Below, in pieces: positions 55,821 through 64,000 of a stretch of DNA of 64,000 nt (positions are counted from its first letter, which is position 1; the number at the start of each line of letters is the position of its first letter). Both the position numbers and the translations under genes were made by a program. Under the pieces are notes generated by a model. That model saw nothing but the letters and a program-made list of their open reading frames with translations. It was not told the origin of the DNA and ran no database searches. Where the stretch lies: assembly GCA_030680855.1 (NCBI GenBank), contig JAUXUN010000032.1, positions 16,041 through 80,040 of the forward strand, in the 5' to 3' direction. Source of the DNA: Aestuariivirga sp. (lineage in GTDB: Bacteria > Pseudomonadota > Alphaproteobacteria > Rhizobiales > Aestuariivirgaceae).

Positions 55821-56555
55821 ATGGCTAAACCAGCCAAGAAAGTGGCTAAAAAGGCTATTGCCAAAAAAAAGCCAGTAAAATCAAAGCCTAAGAAGTCTGT
55901 CAAAGTAGCAACTGCCAGCGGCGACAAGCAGCGATTTACCCTCCATGGCACCATGACGTCCGGCCCGTCCTACACGGTAGGGCTCATGCTCTCCCTGTGC
56001 CGCCATCCCTTTTCCTATATCCACGTTAATCTCCGCGAAGGCCAGCACAAGCAGCCGGATTACTTGGTGAAAAACCGCTATGGCCAGGTTCCGGCCCTAC
56101 GCGATGGCCAGCTTTTCCTGGTGCAGTCCGCGGCGATCCTGGAACACCTGTCCGAAAGCCTCCACAAGTTTGACGGCAAGACCCCGGTTGAAAAAGTCCG
56201 GGTGCGCGAGTGGCTGTTCTGGCAGTGGGACAAGCTTTCCGTGCCGTTGCTGCGTTTGCGGGCCCGCAACCGCGGCTTCCGCCAGTTCGGCGATGAAGTG
56301 CGCACCATGTATGACACCGAAGCCAAGGCGGCCCTGGCGGTCATTGAGCATGAATTGGCGAAGTCGGAATGGATTGCCGGCAGGAAACCGACGATAGCCG
56401 ATATCGGCAGCTATGCCATCGTGCGCTATGCGCCCGAGGCCATGATTGACTTGACACCTTACCCGAATATCACGGCCTGGAAAAAACGTATTGAAGCTAT
56501 GCCTGGTTTTGGTACACCGGAACAGATTCTGCCGATGGAGAGCAGACTACTCTGA
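55821..56555 (+). CDS. Glutathione S-transferase family protein with lysine-rich N-terminal tail
   Basis: 244 residues from ATG 55821. Residues 2-32 are AKPAKKVAKKAIAKKKPVKS-like repeats of Lys/Ala/Pro, similar to histone H1-like tails. The thioredoxin-fold and all-helical GST domains follow (SYTVGLMLSLCRHPFSYIHVNLREGQHKQPDYLVKNRYGQVPALRDG). VQSAAILEHL is the usual GSH-contacting turn. The tail could bind nucleic acid or the membrane; this is inference. A longer start at 55779 is possible but improbable. Confidence 0.85.
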   Translation: MAKPAKKVAKKAIAKKKPVKSKPKKSVKVATASGDKQRFTLHGTMTSGPSYTVGLMLSLCRHPFSYIHVNLREGQHKQPDYLVKNRYGQVPALRDGQLFLVQSAAILEHLSESLHKFDGKTPVEKVRVREWLFWQWDKLSVPLLRLRARNRGFRQFGDEVRTMYDTEAKAALAVIEHELAKSEWIAGRKPTIADIGSYAIVRYAPEAMIDLTPYPNITAWKKRIEAMPGFGTPEQILPMESRLL

Positions 56556-56576
56556 TTCCTGACGAAGGCATTCCTT

Positions 56577-57584
56577 GTGGACGAAATTAAGAAAAAGAAG
56601 TTCGTGCGCAAAGATGCGCTTGAAGCTGAAGCCGCTGCAAAAAGAAGACGCAACCGCCCCAAAGGCTATCTTGGCTGCATGCTGGGGCTGAGCGTCGGCG
56701 TTGCGGGTTTGGCTGCGGCGCGCCTTGGCCAGCTCTGGGTGGGTTTTGACGTATTTTCCCAGTTCACGCCGCAGTTCATGTTTCTGGTAGCGGCCTTCGC
56801 CCTTGGCATCTTCATGCCCCATGGCAAGGTGTTGACTGCCGTCGTGCTGCTGATTGCAATGGTGGTCGGCTACAGCGTGTGGCCCTATTACGCCAGTGCG
56901 AATCCCACGGTAATGAGCACTGTCAAGGACGGGGAACGCGAACTCCGCGTGGCAAGCTACAACACGCTGTTCAACAATAACCAGGTCGAAGAGGTCAAAG
57001 CCGAAATCATACGGCTGAATGCGGATGTGATCGTCCTGGTTGAACTGGGGCCAAACAAGCGAGGGATTTTTGACCAGTTGCTTCCCCAATATCCCTATCA
57101 GGCCAAATGCTCGGACCCCACCCATTGCAACTTCGGCATTCTCTCGAAATATCCCCTGACCAAGATCGGCGACCGGATGATTTGGGAGGGCCCTCCTTAT
57201 ATCCGTGCCTCACTTGGCCCTGAATTTGGCAGCCTTTCCATTTACGGCGTCCATACAACCCGCTTTCCCTATTCGCGGTCACAGCTTGCGCAAGCCAGGG
57301 CGCTGGCCGTCGAGCTGGATGCGATTACGGGCAGCCGAATTGTCATGGGCGATTTTAACGCCACGCCCTATTCACGCGTGACCCAGACCTTTGCTGACCA
57401 GGGAAATTTCACGCGCCTCACCGACCTGCCCACCTGGCCCGCCCGCACCGGCATGCCGCAAATAGCCATTGATCATATCTTTGTGAGCCCCGGCATTCGC
57501 CAGCTTGAGAGCCAGGGCATCGGCAATGGGGCAGGGTCCGATCACTTCCCGGTTTACATGAAACTCGCTGTGCCGGTGCCGTAG
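56577..57584 (+). CDS. Endonuclease/exonuclease/phosphatase-fold protein, membrane-anchored
   Basis: 335 residues from GTG 56577. A basic N-terminus (KKKKFVRK...KRRRNRPKG) is followed by three or so membrane segments and then the EEP domain: LRVASYNTLFNNN, VELGPNKR (Glu metal site), IYGVHTTRFPYSRSQ, VMGDFNATPYSRV and IDHIFVS...GSDHFPVYM. The catalytic domain probably faces the periplasm. Function in nucleic-acid or lipid-phosphate hydrolysis is open. Confidence 0.87.
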   Translation: MDEIKKKKFVRKDALEAEAAAKRRRNRPKGYLGCMLGLSVGVAGLAAARLGQLWVGFDVFSQFTPQFMFLVAAFALGIFMPHGKVLTAVVLLIAMVVGYSVWPYYASANPTVMSTVKDGERELRVASYNTLFNNNQVEEVKAEIIRLNADVIVLVELGPNKRGIFDQLLPQYPYQAKCSDPTHCNFGILSKYPLTKIGDRMIWEGPPYIRASLGPEFGSLSIYGVHTTRFPYSRSQLAQARALAVELDAITGSRIVMGDFNATPYSRVTQTFADQGNFTRLTDLPTWPARTGMPQIAIDHIFVSPGIRQLESQGIGNGAGSDHFPVYMKLAVPVP

Positions 57585-57840
57585 GTATTTCTCTGTGGCT
57601 CTCCGGTTCTCTCAATCCTGGTAAACCGCAGGTGAATTATTCGTCGTGAATCTTTCCTGTACATTTGCATAAAATGCCGGAATCTATTGGGTTTGTTTTC
57701 GGGCAGGCCATGCATGGCTGACGTTTCATTTGAAGTTTCTTAAGCCTGTCGCTTAACCCCGCGTTGCCGCCCGGGAGTCAAAATGACCGTCAACGCCGCA
57801 CGCTTCAGTGACGGCAATAATACGGAAGATGGGGACTAAG

Positions 57841-58104
57841 ATGGGACGTCAAATGATGAAAAGCGAAGCGGAGATTTCAATCGCCGCCGCAACAGCCGAC
57901 GATCTGCTCGAAATAGGCATGAAATATTGCATCGGGCGTGATGTCTCGATGAATCTTGTAGAAGCCCACAAGTGGTTCAACCTGGCCGCTCTCAAAGGCA
58001 GCGAAAGCGCCAAGCAGTACCGCTGCGAGATTTCGCGCGAAATGAGCCCAGCCGATGTGGCCGACGCCCAGCGCCAAGCCCGGAACTTGCTCACGTTGCA
58101 CTAA
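57841..58104 (+). CDS. Small Sel1-like repeat protein
   Basis: 87 residues from ATG 57841. MKYCIGRDVSMNLVEAHKWFNLAALKG, then a closing ADVADAQRQARNLL, gives one Sel1-type repeat with a tail also seen at the end of the island's Sel1 protein. Small proteins of this kind are frequent in Hyphomicrobiales. The 256 bases before it (57585-57840) hold no supportable gene. Confidence 0.72.
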   Translation: MGRQMMKSEAEISIAAATADDLLEIGMKYCIGRDVSMNLVEAHKWFNLAALKGSESAKQYRCEISREMSPADVADAQRQARNLLTLH

Positions 58105-58118
58105 AGCTTGAATACAAG

Positions 58119-58154
58119 AAAGGTCCGCGTGAATTTGGGCACGCGGACCTTTTC
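58119..58154. terminator. Bidirectional Rho-independent terminator
   Basis: Stem AAGGTCCGCGTG / CACGCGGACCTT with an 8-base loop, T-rich after it and A-rich before it, between two convergent genes (Sel1-like and ferric-iron binding protein). Confidence 0.88.
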
Positions 58155-58167
58155 TATTTTGCAGGGG

Positions 58168-59190
58168 TCAGTCGTTGAACTGGACTTCATCCACCAGCTT
58201 CGAGGCTGTTTTCTCCAGCTTGGCAATCTCAGCGACGTTCAATGTGTCGGGCGTGAACTTGCCCCAGCTCTGGACAATCTCCGAGGCAGGCACCGCAGGA
58301 TTCACCGGGTATTCATAGTTTCCATTTGCATAAAGCTGCTGGGCTTCATCGCTGGCCAGGAAGGTCATCAGCTTGAGGGCATTATCCTTGTGCGGTGCAT
58401 TCTTTGCGAGGAGCATGCCCGAAATATTCACGTGGGTGCCAATCTCAGCTGAGGAGGGGAACACGATGCGGGTGGCTTTCGCCCAGTCCTTCTGCTCGGT
58501 TTCCTTTTCGTTGGTGATCATTTTCCCCATGTAGTAGGTGTTCGCAATGGCAAGATCGCATTCACCGGCGAACACGGCCTTGGCCTGTTCGCGGTCGTTG
58601 CCGCTTGGCTTGATCGCCAAATTTGCTTTCAGGCCGGTCAGCCATTCCTTGGCCGCAGCTTCGCCCTTGTGGGCGATGACCGCCGAGATCATGCCCAAAT
58701 TGTAAGGGTGATTGCCCGGCCGCAGGCAGATTTTGCCTTTCCACTTTGGATCAGCGAGCTCCTCATAGCTTATGGTTTCCTGGGTCACCCGGTCCTTGGA
58801 CGCATAAACCACCCGGGCCCGCATGGTGAGGCCAAACCATAAATTGCCGGTGTCGCGCAGCGCCGCCGGAACCTTGTCTAGGATTTCAGGCAGGTCAACG
58901 GGTTGCGCCAGGCCCTTTTCGGTGGCAACGACAAGCCTGCCGACGTCGGCGCTCATGAGCAGGTCCGCCGGACTCAGAGCGCCTTCCTGCTCCATTCGTT
59001 CAATCAGCCCCTTTTCCGCAAATACTGTTCTTACGGCGATCCCGGTTTCCTTGGTGAATTGCCCGAAGAGGGGGTTGATCAGTTCCGGCTGGCGGTAGGA
59101 ATAGACATTCACTTCTTCAGCCGCTTGCGCCGATGTTTGAAGGGCTGCGAATGCTGCAAGGGCAATAAGGCCGCGGCGGGAAAACTTCAT
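58168..59190 (-). CDS. Ferric-iron ABC transporter substrate-binding protein
   Basis: 340 residues. Signal peptide ends near AQAAEEVNVYSYRQPELI. The FutA/AfuA-like pattern VNVYSYRQPELINPLFGQFTKETGI, LANTYYMGKM-type segment ANTYYMGKM (adjacent Tyr ligands for Fe3+) and SGMLLAKNAPHKDNALKLMTFL indicate a periplasmic Fe3+-binding protein. Permease and ATPase genes are not next to it in this window. Confidence 0.9.
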   Translation of the reverse strand: MKFSRRGLIALAAFAALQTSAQAAEEVNVYSYRQPELINPLFGQFTKETGIAVRTVFAEKGLIERMEQEGALSPADLLMSADVGRLVVATEKGLAQPVDLPEILDKVPAALRDTGNLWFGLTMRARVVYASKDRVTQETISYEELADPKWKGKICLRPGNHPYNLGMISAVIAHKGEAAAKEWLTGLKANLAIKPSGNDREQAKAVFAGECDLAIANTYYMGKMITNEKETEQKDWAKATRIVFPSSAEIGTHVNISGMLLAKNAPHKDNALKLMTFLASDEAQQLYANGNYEYPVNPAVPASEIVQSWGKFTPDTLNVAEIAKLEKTASKLVDEVQFND

Positions 59191-59363
59191 GAAGGGATCT
59201 CCTGTTGGTTTTTTTCAGGAATAGCACCCCAAGAAGTGGAGTCAAGAAAAAACCGACTAATTTACTCGGTTATGACATTTTGCCACTTCCGGCGAAAGAT
59301 TTGGGGGCAGGCGGCCACGCCCGCTTGCATGCGCAATCAAATCACGGCAAAAGCCCCAGCACC

Positions 59364-59455
59364 GGAGACGTGGCCGAGTGGCTGAAGGCAACGGTTTGCT
59401 AAATCGTCATACGTGTTACAGCGTATCGAGGGTTCGAATCCCTCCGTCTCCGCCA
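59364..59455 (+). tRNA. tRNA-Ser (anticodon GCT)
   Basis: Class II tRNA with a long variable arm. Acceptor GGAGACG / CGTCTCC. Anticodon loop TTGCTAA between ACGGT and ATCGT reads GCT. CCA encoded. IS481-like relic sequence begins within about ten bases downstream. Confidence 0.95.
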
Positions 59456-59460
59456 AAATC

Positions 59461-59580
59461 CTTCTGTACAGACCGGAGACATGGGTAACAGAATGTACCT
59501 AAGACATGGGTGACAGCCCTGGGCCGAAGGGGTTGTCGAGGGGTTGCAAGGTTTTCTGCTCCAACGTGGATCATAGCCCA
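59461..59580. mobile_element. Probable IS481-like end fragment
   Basis: Two imperfect repeats AGACATGGGTAACAG and AGACATGGGTGACAG (59477-59517), read on the minus strand as TGTCACCCATGTCT and TGTTACCCATGTCT, resemble the ends of IS481-type elements. No transposase gene remains. Confidence 0.5.
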
Positions 59581-59645
59581 TGAATGAGATGAGCCTGATA
59601 TCCTTTCAACATCTCGTAACCGCGCCTTCGCACCATTCGTGCGGC

Positions 59646-60038
59646 CTATTCTTCAAAGCGACTCGTGGCGTCACGATCGCGGTCGTATCGTCTCGTAAGC
59701 GGAAATGGCGGCAGCCAGGATTCGCGGCGGACGGTCCAGAGTTCGTAAGTCGGCATCAGTTGGTCAGGGGCATCCAGGGATCCAAGGTTCACTTCGACTT
59801 CGTCTGCGCTGCGTGAGAAAACCGACGAGCCGCAGCGGGGACAGAAAAACCGCCCGGCGTAGTCGCGTGTTTCGCCTTCGATCGTCACCGCGTCCTGAGG
59901 GAATATTGCGGAAGCGTGAAAAAGCGCCCCATGATGCTTGCGGCAGTCGAGACAGTGACAAAGGCCAACCCGGTATGGGAGTCCCGACGCCACAATTCGG
60001 ACGTTGCCGCACAGGCAACCGCCGGTGAATCGGTCCAT
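59646..60038 (-). CDS. GFA (glutathione-dependent formaldehyde-activating)-family protein
   Basis: 130 residues from the ATG at 60036-60038. Zinc-binding CxC and CxxC pattern: GGCLCGNVRI, GLCHCLDCRKHHGALFHAS and FFCPRCGSSVFS. The family includes formaldehyde-activating enzyme and CENP-V-like proteins; actual substrate unknown. A longer start is less convincing. Confidence 0.88.
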   Translation of the reverse strand: MDRFTGGCLCGNVRIVASGLPYRVGLCHCLDCRKHHGALFHASAIFPQDAVTIEGETRDYAGRFFCPRCGSSVFSRSADEVEVNLGSLDAPDQLMPTYELWTVRRESWLPPFPLTRRYDRDRDATSRFEE

Positions 60039-60182
60039 GGCTCGCGTCTCCTCTAAAATCAAGCGGTCTGAATGGTTACAACGAACAGCGCCGTCATTGC
60101 AATTGCCCGCTGCGGGCGGGGACGCGTCGTTCCTCAAGCGAGGGTTATCCATAAACGTCTTGAGAGCGCCCGCGAGTAGCGT

Positions 60183-61433
60183 TCAGAACGACCACACCAG
60201 CAGCGTGGCGAGTCCCAGCAGCAAGCCCATGCTGAAGATGTCGGTGGCGGTTGTGAGGAAGATGCTCGACGCGGTGGCGGGATCGGCGCCATAGCGCTTG
60301 AGCGTCAGCGGCACCATGGCGCCGCAGATGCCGCTCACCGTGCACGAACCGATCATCGCGAGGAACACCACGAGGGCCAGCATCAGCGCATCCGGTGACT
60401 GCTGCCCTGTCGCCGTGACATACATGGCCACGCCCGCCACAAGGCCGACAGGCCCGCCATTCAGGGCCCCCAGCACACCCTCCTTGGTCACCAGCTTCAT
60501 GCCGTCACCGTCCTTGATCTCGCCCAGCGTGAGGCCGCGTAATGTCACTGCCAGCGCCTGGCAGCCGGTATTGCCCGACTGCCCGGCCAGCACCGGAAGG
60601 AACGCCGCGAGAATCACCAGTTGATCAATCGTGCCCTGGAACAGCGCCACCACGGCGCCTGCCAGAAAGGCGGTGAGCAGATTGAGCTGCAGCCATGGAT
60701 GGCGGAAACGGAAGGCGCGCCAGAGAGGCGTGGAAATGCGTTCCTCCTTTTCCACGCCCACCATGCTGCCGGCCTGTGCCGTGATCGCGAAAGCCTTGGC
60801 CTCGAACAGCGTTTGGCCCCGCACCAGGCCCAACAGTGTGCCGTCATCGGCGCAAACGGGATACACCGGATAGTGGCGGGCCAGCGTGAGCTGCATCGCG
60901 TCGGATTGCGCCATGCCAGCGCGAAAGGTGAAGACGTCCCGCAGCATGATGCCGGTGAGCGGCGTGGCGTGGCTGTTGAACAGCAGGTCCCGCATTGTCA
61001 CAAGGCCAAGCAATCTGCCGGCCTCATCCACCACGTAGCCATAGGTAACCATCACGTTCTTCAGCAGCTTGCGCAAGGATTCGATCGCCTCGCCCACGTT
61101 CATGTCCGGTGCAAGTACCGACTGGGCCGGCTCCATCATGCGGCCGATGGTGTCGGGCGCAAAGCCCTGGTTGCGCAGCCATTGCTGCGCCAATTCGGGT
61201 GTTGCGGCATCCAGTATGGCCTGACGCCGCTCCTGCTTCAACGCGGCCAGAATGTTCTGTATGAAATCCTGATTAAGTCGCACCAGCGCTTCGAATGCAA
61301 AGGAAGGAGGCACGGCATCAAGCAAGCCGCCGGCCTCTTCGGGACCGTGCGCCTGCAAAGTACGGACAAGTGTGCCGAGCTCCTCGGTCATGATACTGGC
61401 AGGCGTAATAGCGGGCAGCGTGGCAGACGTCAT
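60183..61433 (-). CDS. mgtE: Magnesium transporter MgtE
   Basis: 416 residues from MTSATLPAIT. N-terminal MgtE domain, then two CBS domains (MEPAQSVLAPDMNVGEAIESL and HYPVYPVCADDGTLLGLV). The C-terminal pore domain has five membrane segments with PVLAGQSGNTGCQALAVTLRGL, the Mg2+-pathway signature (GNxGxQ). Forms a homodimeric Mg2+ channel. A longer N-terminus to 61526 exists but is unlikely. Confidence 0.93.
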   Translation of the reverse strand: MTSATLPAITPASIMTEELGTLVRTLQAHGPEEAGGLLDAVPPSFAFEALVRLNQDFIQNILAALKQERRQAILDAATPELAQQWLRNQGFAPDTIGRMMEPAQSVLAPDMNVGEAIESLRKLLKNVMVTYGYVVDEAGRLLGLVTMRDLLFNSHATPLTGIMLRDVFTFRAGMAQSDAMQLTLARHYPVYPVCADDGTLLGLVRGQTLFEAKAFAITAQAGSMVGVEKEERISTPLWRAFRFRHPWLQLNLLTAFLAGAVVALFQGTIDQLVILAAFLPVLAGQSGNTGCQALAVTLRGLTLGEIKDGDGMKLVTKEGVLGALNGGPVGLVAGVAMYVTATGQQSPDALMLALVVFLAMIGSCTVSGICGAMVPLTLKRYGADPATASSIFLTTATDIFSMGLLLGLATLLVWSF

Positions 61434-61550
61434 AACGGCGTAGTTCTCTGGGGTTGGGTGCGGATGATGAAGGATAGCAATGGAAAACGGGTTTTGATAA
61501 GAAGTAAATGCCGTTAACCCTGCCACGGAAACTCAATGGCAACCCGTTGG

Positions 61551-63767
61551 TCAGACATCGGCGTCGCGCATTAACCTTGTCATGTTCATGAGCCGCCTGG
61601 CAAGATTCACGGCCAGGTAATGGTGAACCACCGCAGCGGGGTCGTGGTCGTCGCCCGACCGGACAAGGCTTTCGGCGTCGATCTTCACCAATACGGAAGG
61701 CTCCTCCGCAAGGACCGTGGCGATGCGCGCGGTGCTGCCATAAAAGGCGATTTCGCCGATGGGGGCACCGGGCATGAAACGCGCCACGACTACCGGGTCG
61801 CCGGCCTGACGCGCCACCTCGGCCCGCATCGCTCCCGAGATCAGCACGAACATCTCCCGCGATTCCGCCCCCTGGTTCAGCAGAACTTCGCCCGTGTTCA
61901 GTGTCACGCGCCTGAACTTGTCGGCGAACTGGGGCCTCTCGCTGAGCGCCAGGAGATCGTTGAGCAGCATGGAGGCCTTGTCAGGCGCCGAATCCGGCCT
62001 TGTCGACAAAAGTTCGGCCTCAAGCGACTGCAGGGCGTCGTCAAGCGTGTCAGTGAACAGGGCCCGGTCCATGCTGCCGGCGAATTCGCGATAGCGTGCT
62101 TCCTGATATCGCGGCAGCCCGCTGAATATGAGCCTGACACTGGCCGCGTCGCAAATCCGCGACAGCTTTCCCAGGGAATAGGCCGCCGAGGCATCAAGCC
62201 CATGAACGCGCGCGAAGTCGATCACCACGAAGCGCAGCGCACTCTGACGCAACAGTTCGGCTTGGACGCGCTCCACCAGTGCATTGGCGGTGCCGAAGAA
62301 CAGGAAGCCGCTGAGCTCGAACACCGCGGCCTGGTGGCCGGTCTGCATGAGGTAGTTGACCTCGGCGTTGCTGCGCTCGACGAGGGAGCGCCGGCTGGCC
62401 AGCGTCGAACTTAGCCGCACGACGTTGACGCGCGCGAAGGAAACGATGAACATCGCCGCCGCCGCCAGGATGCCAATCCCCAGCGCCTCGAAGAAGCCGA
62501 CCGTGGCGGCCACCGCGAGGATCAGCAACACCAGCGAATAGTCAGTGAATGAGAACTGACCCCGCCGGATCCAGAGCCAGGTGATCAGCAGGTCGAGGCC
62601 GAGATAGGCGATCACCGCAACGAAGAGTCCCGCCGGCAGGGCCGAGAGCAGGGTGGCGCCGTAGATGAAGATCAGCAGGCAGCCCGCCGCAGCGCTGAGG
62701 CCCGGCAGCACGCTGCGGAGACCCATGCGCTGGCCCAGTATGGTGCCTGGGATCATCTGGTATCCGGTCATGCCGCCGCCGAGCGCCCCGGCGATGTTGG
62801 CGATGCCCGTGGCGCGCAGGTCCTTTTCAAGGTTGAGGTCGCGGTTCAGGGCAAGCTCAAGGCCCGTGGCGTTGAGCAGGGTGCCAAGAATGGTCAGCAA
62901 GGCCACGATCATGATGGTGGGGGCGGCGCGCAAAATAGCCCACGGGTCGGCGTCGAAGACCAGCGAGGGGGTAAGTACCTGGACGAATCCACCAGTGTCG
63001 AAGGGGCCGAGCAGCAAGCCGGCGTCCTCGGCCGCCTGCAAGTTCATGCCGGTGGCAAAGAGAATGGCATAGAAGCCGGCAAGCGCCAGGGCCAAGACCA
63101 GCGGCAGCAGCAGATCGCTGCGGATGCGCCGCGACGCCAGGGCGATGCCGCCGCCGATGAGCACCCAGGGCAGCCACTGCACCAGCGTCGCCGGTTCAAG
63201 CAGGGGTGCGAGTGTCCAGATGTTGACGCGCGCGCCAAGGCCCAAGCCGATGGCGCCGGTCAGCAGCAGGTAGCCGGTGGCGGCGAGAAAGCCGCCAATG
63301 ACCGGATAGGGGATGAAGCGGGCCAGGAAGCCGAGGCGCAACACGCCGAAGCCCCAGGCCACCAGGCCGGAAAAAGCGGTGGTGACGGCGATCAGCACGG
63401 CGATGGTGGCCATCAGGCTGTCGCCCTGGTCGGCCGGCCAGGCTTCAGCCATGGTGCTCGCCGAAACCGCCAGGACAACGGCGGTCACGTCCTGCGGATG
63501 GCAAATCGTGCCGCGGAAACTGTAGAAGAATCCGCCCACCCCGCACATCAGCGCAGCGCCCAGCAGCGACAGGCCGAGGCCGGTCTCCAGGAGCGGCGCC
63601 AGCGACCCGCCGTAGATGATCGTCGTGAAGGAAATGACGAAGGAAACGGCGAGCGCCGCGGTGAGAAAGGCCGCCCAGATGCTGCGCAACACGGACTTTA
63701 CGCCTTCGAGAAGATCTTCCGTCTTCGCTGCTGCTGTCGTCACCTTTGGTTCCCCCAAGATTCCCAT
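61551..63767 (-). CDS. SulP-family transporter with STAS and cyclic-nucleotide-binding domains
   Basis: 738 residues from the ATG at 63767 (a TTG at 63791 is possible). SulP membrane domain, about 12 helices, residues 25-440 (GTICHPQDVTAVVLA and GGMTGYQMIPGTILGQRMG). STAS domain (ALRFVVIDFARVHGLDASAAYSLGKL), then a cNMP-binding-like domain (LNTGEVLLNQGAESREMFVLISGAMRAEVA...GAPIGEIAFYG) at the C-terminus. It moves an anion such as sulfate or bicarbonate, probably gated by a ligand. Runs in the same direction as mgtE, 118 bases upstream. Confidence 0.9.
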   Translation of the reverse strand: MGILGEPKVTTAAAKTEDLLEGVKSVLRSIWAAFLTAALAVSFVISFTTIIYGGSLAPLLETGLGLSLLGAALMCGVGGFFYSFRGTICHPQDVTAVVLAVSASTMAEAWPADQGDSLMATIAVLIAVTTAFSGLVAWGFGVLRLGFLARFIPYPVIGGFLAATGYLLLTGAIGLGLGARVNIWTLAPLLEPATLVQWLPWVLIGGGIALASRRIRSDLLLPLVLALALAGFYAILFATGMNLQAAEDAGLLLGPFDTGGFVQVLTPSLVFDADPWAILRAAPTIMIVALLTILGTLLNATGLELALNRDLNLEKDLRATGIANIAGALGGGMTGYQMIPGTILGQRMGLRSVLPGLSAAAGCLLIFIYGATLLSALPAGLFVAVIAYLGLDLLITWLWIRRGQFSFTDYSLVLLILAVAATVGFFEALGIGILAAAAMFIVSFARVNVVRLSSTLASRRSLVERSNAEVNYLMQTGHQAAVFELSGFLFFGTANALVERVQAELLRQSALRFVVIDFARVHGLDASAAYSLGKLSRICDAASVRLIFSGLPRYQEARYREFAGSMDRALFTDTLDDALQSLEAELLSTRPDSAPDKASMLLNDLLALSERPQFADKFRRVTLNTGEVLLNQGAESREMFVLISGAMRAEVARQAGDPVVVARFMPGAPIGEIAFYGSTARIATVLAEEPSVLVKIDAESLVRSGDDHDPAAVVHHYLAVNLARRLMNMTRLMRDADV

Positions 63768-63869
63768 GCGGGCCGCAGGGATTCGCCCCAATCAAATCCA
63801 AGTTCGGAAGGTTTGTCGAGGCTTAGATTTGAAAAAGCGGTGATGCGCCTGATCCACCCAGACTGGTTT

Positions 63870-64000
63870 TTTGTCATTCCGGCGAAAGCCCACAAAATTT
63901 CTGTGACCCCGACGCAAATCGGGGCCCAGACTTTCCGCCATCACGTATGTTCCAAGTCTGGGTCCCGGCGTACGAGGCTGTGAAGGAATCTGGGTTTGCC
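63870..64000. repeat. Intergenic palindromic repeat at the window edge
   Basis: GTCATTCCGGCGAAAGCC near 63875 resembles common alphaproteobacterial intergenic repeats, and GGGGCCCAGACTT pairs with AAGTCTGGGTCCC (63921-63933 and 63954-63966). It continues out of the window. Confidence 0.5.

Noticed and set aside
59399..59581. Minus-strand short frame across tRNA-Ser and the IS481-like relic
   Set aside because: Overlaps a tRNA and consists of IS end sequence; a ghost frame rather than a gene.
1..64000. CRISPR arrays or diversity-generating retroelements
   Set aside because: No regularly spaced short repeats, Cas genes or reverse transcriptase are seen in the window.

Overview
This window looks like the chromosome of a GC-rich alphaproteobacterium, most likely in the order Hyphomicrobiales (Rhizobiales). 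The evidence is gene order and families typical of that group: nrdR-ribD-ribE-ribH-nusB, DUF177-plsX-fabH-ihfA-merR-tRNA-Pro, a CBP3-type bc1 assembly factor, a DUF2842 protein, an NDUFA4/NDUFS4-like complex I accessory subunit, a class I PHA synthase and a Cox15-type heme A synthase. There is no rRNA and no CRISPR array. The species cannot be fixed from the sequence alone.

Layout. 1-2.8 kb: the 3' end of nrdR and a tightly overlapped riboflavin operon ending in nusB. 2.8-9.7 kb: an MFS transporter, a proton-pumping pyrophosphatase gene (hppA) broken by an in-frame amber codon, a dehalogenase-like hydrolase, a desaturase, a BamE-like lipoprotein, a CBP3-type factor and DUF177. 9.8-14.3 kb: plsX-fabH-ihfA-merR and tRNA-Pro(GGG), split by a 1,050-bp IS630-family element. 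14.4-29.7 kb: ordinary housekeeping and metabolism (deacetylase, GlyA-like enzyme, heme A synthase, sulfhydrylase, rplM-rpsI, phaC, hom-recJ).

29.8-44.3 kb is an integrated element of about 14.5 kb in the 3' end of tRNA-Glu(UUC). It is bounded by a 23-bp direct repeat with one mismatch. It carries a tyrosine integrase next to the tRNA, a type I restriction-modification operon (hsdM, hsdS, a DUF4268/PD-(D/E)XK-like protein, hsdR), a serine recombinase, a two-gene unit of a putative zinc-binding protein and an SF2 helicase-like ATPase, a secreted Sel1-repeat protein and a small orphan ORF. This is the accessory region and holds the least explained genes.

44.3-64 kb returns to chromosomal genes: cupin, glyoxalase I, a double cold-shock protein, DUF192, tRNA-Pro(UGG), a complex I accessory subunit, tRNA-Arg(UCU), PilZ, two oxidoreductases, small secreted proteins, CreA, MetC, GatB, a glutathione S-transferase with a lysine-rich tail, a membrane-anchored EEP-fold protein, a ferric-iron binding protein, tRNA-Ser(GCU), a GFA-family protein, MgtE and a SulP-STAS-cNMP transporter.

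Several starts were moved downstream of the longest reading frame, using family length and ribosome-binding sites. All family calls come from reading motifs by eye, not from database searches.
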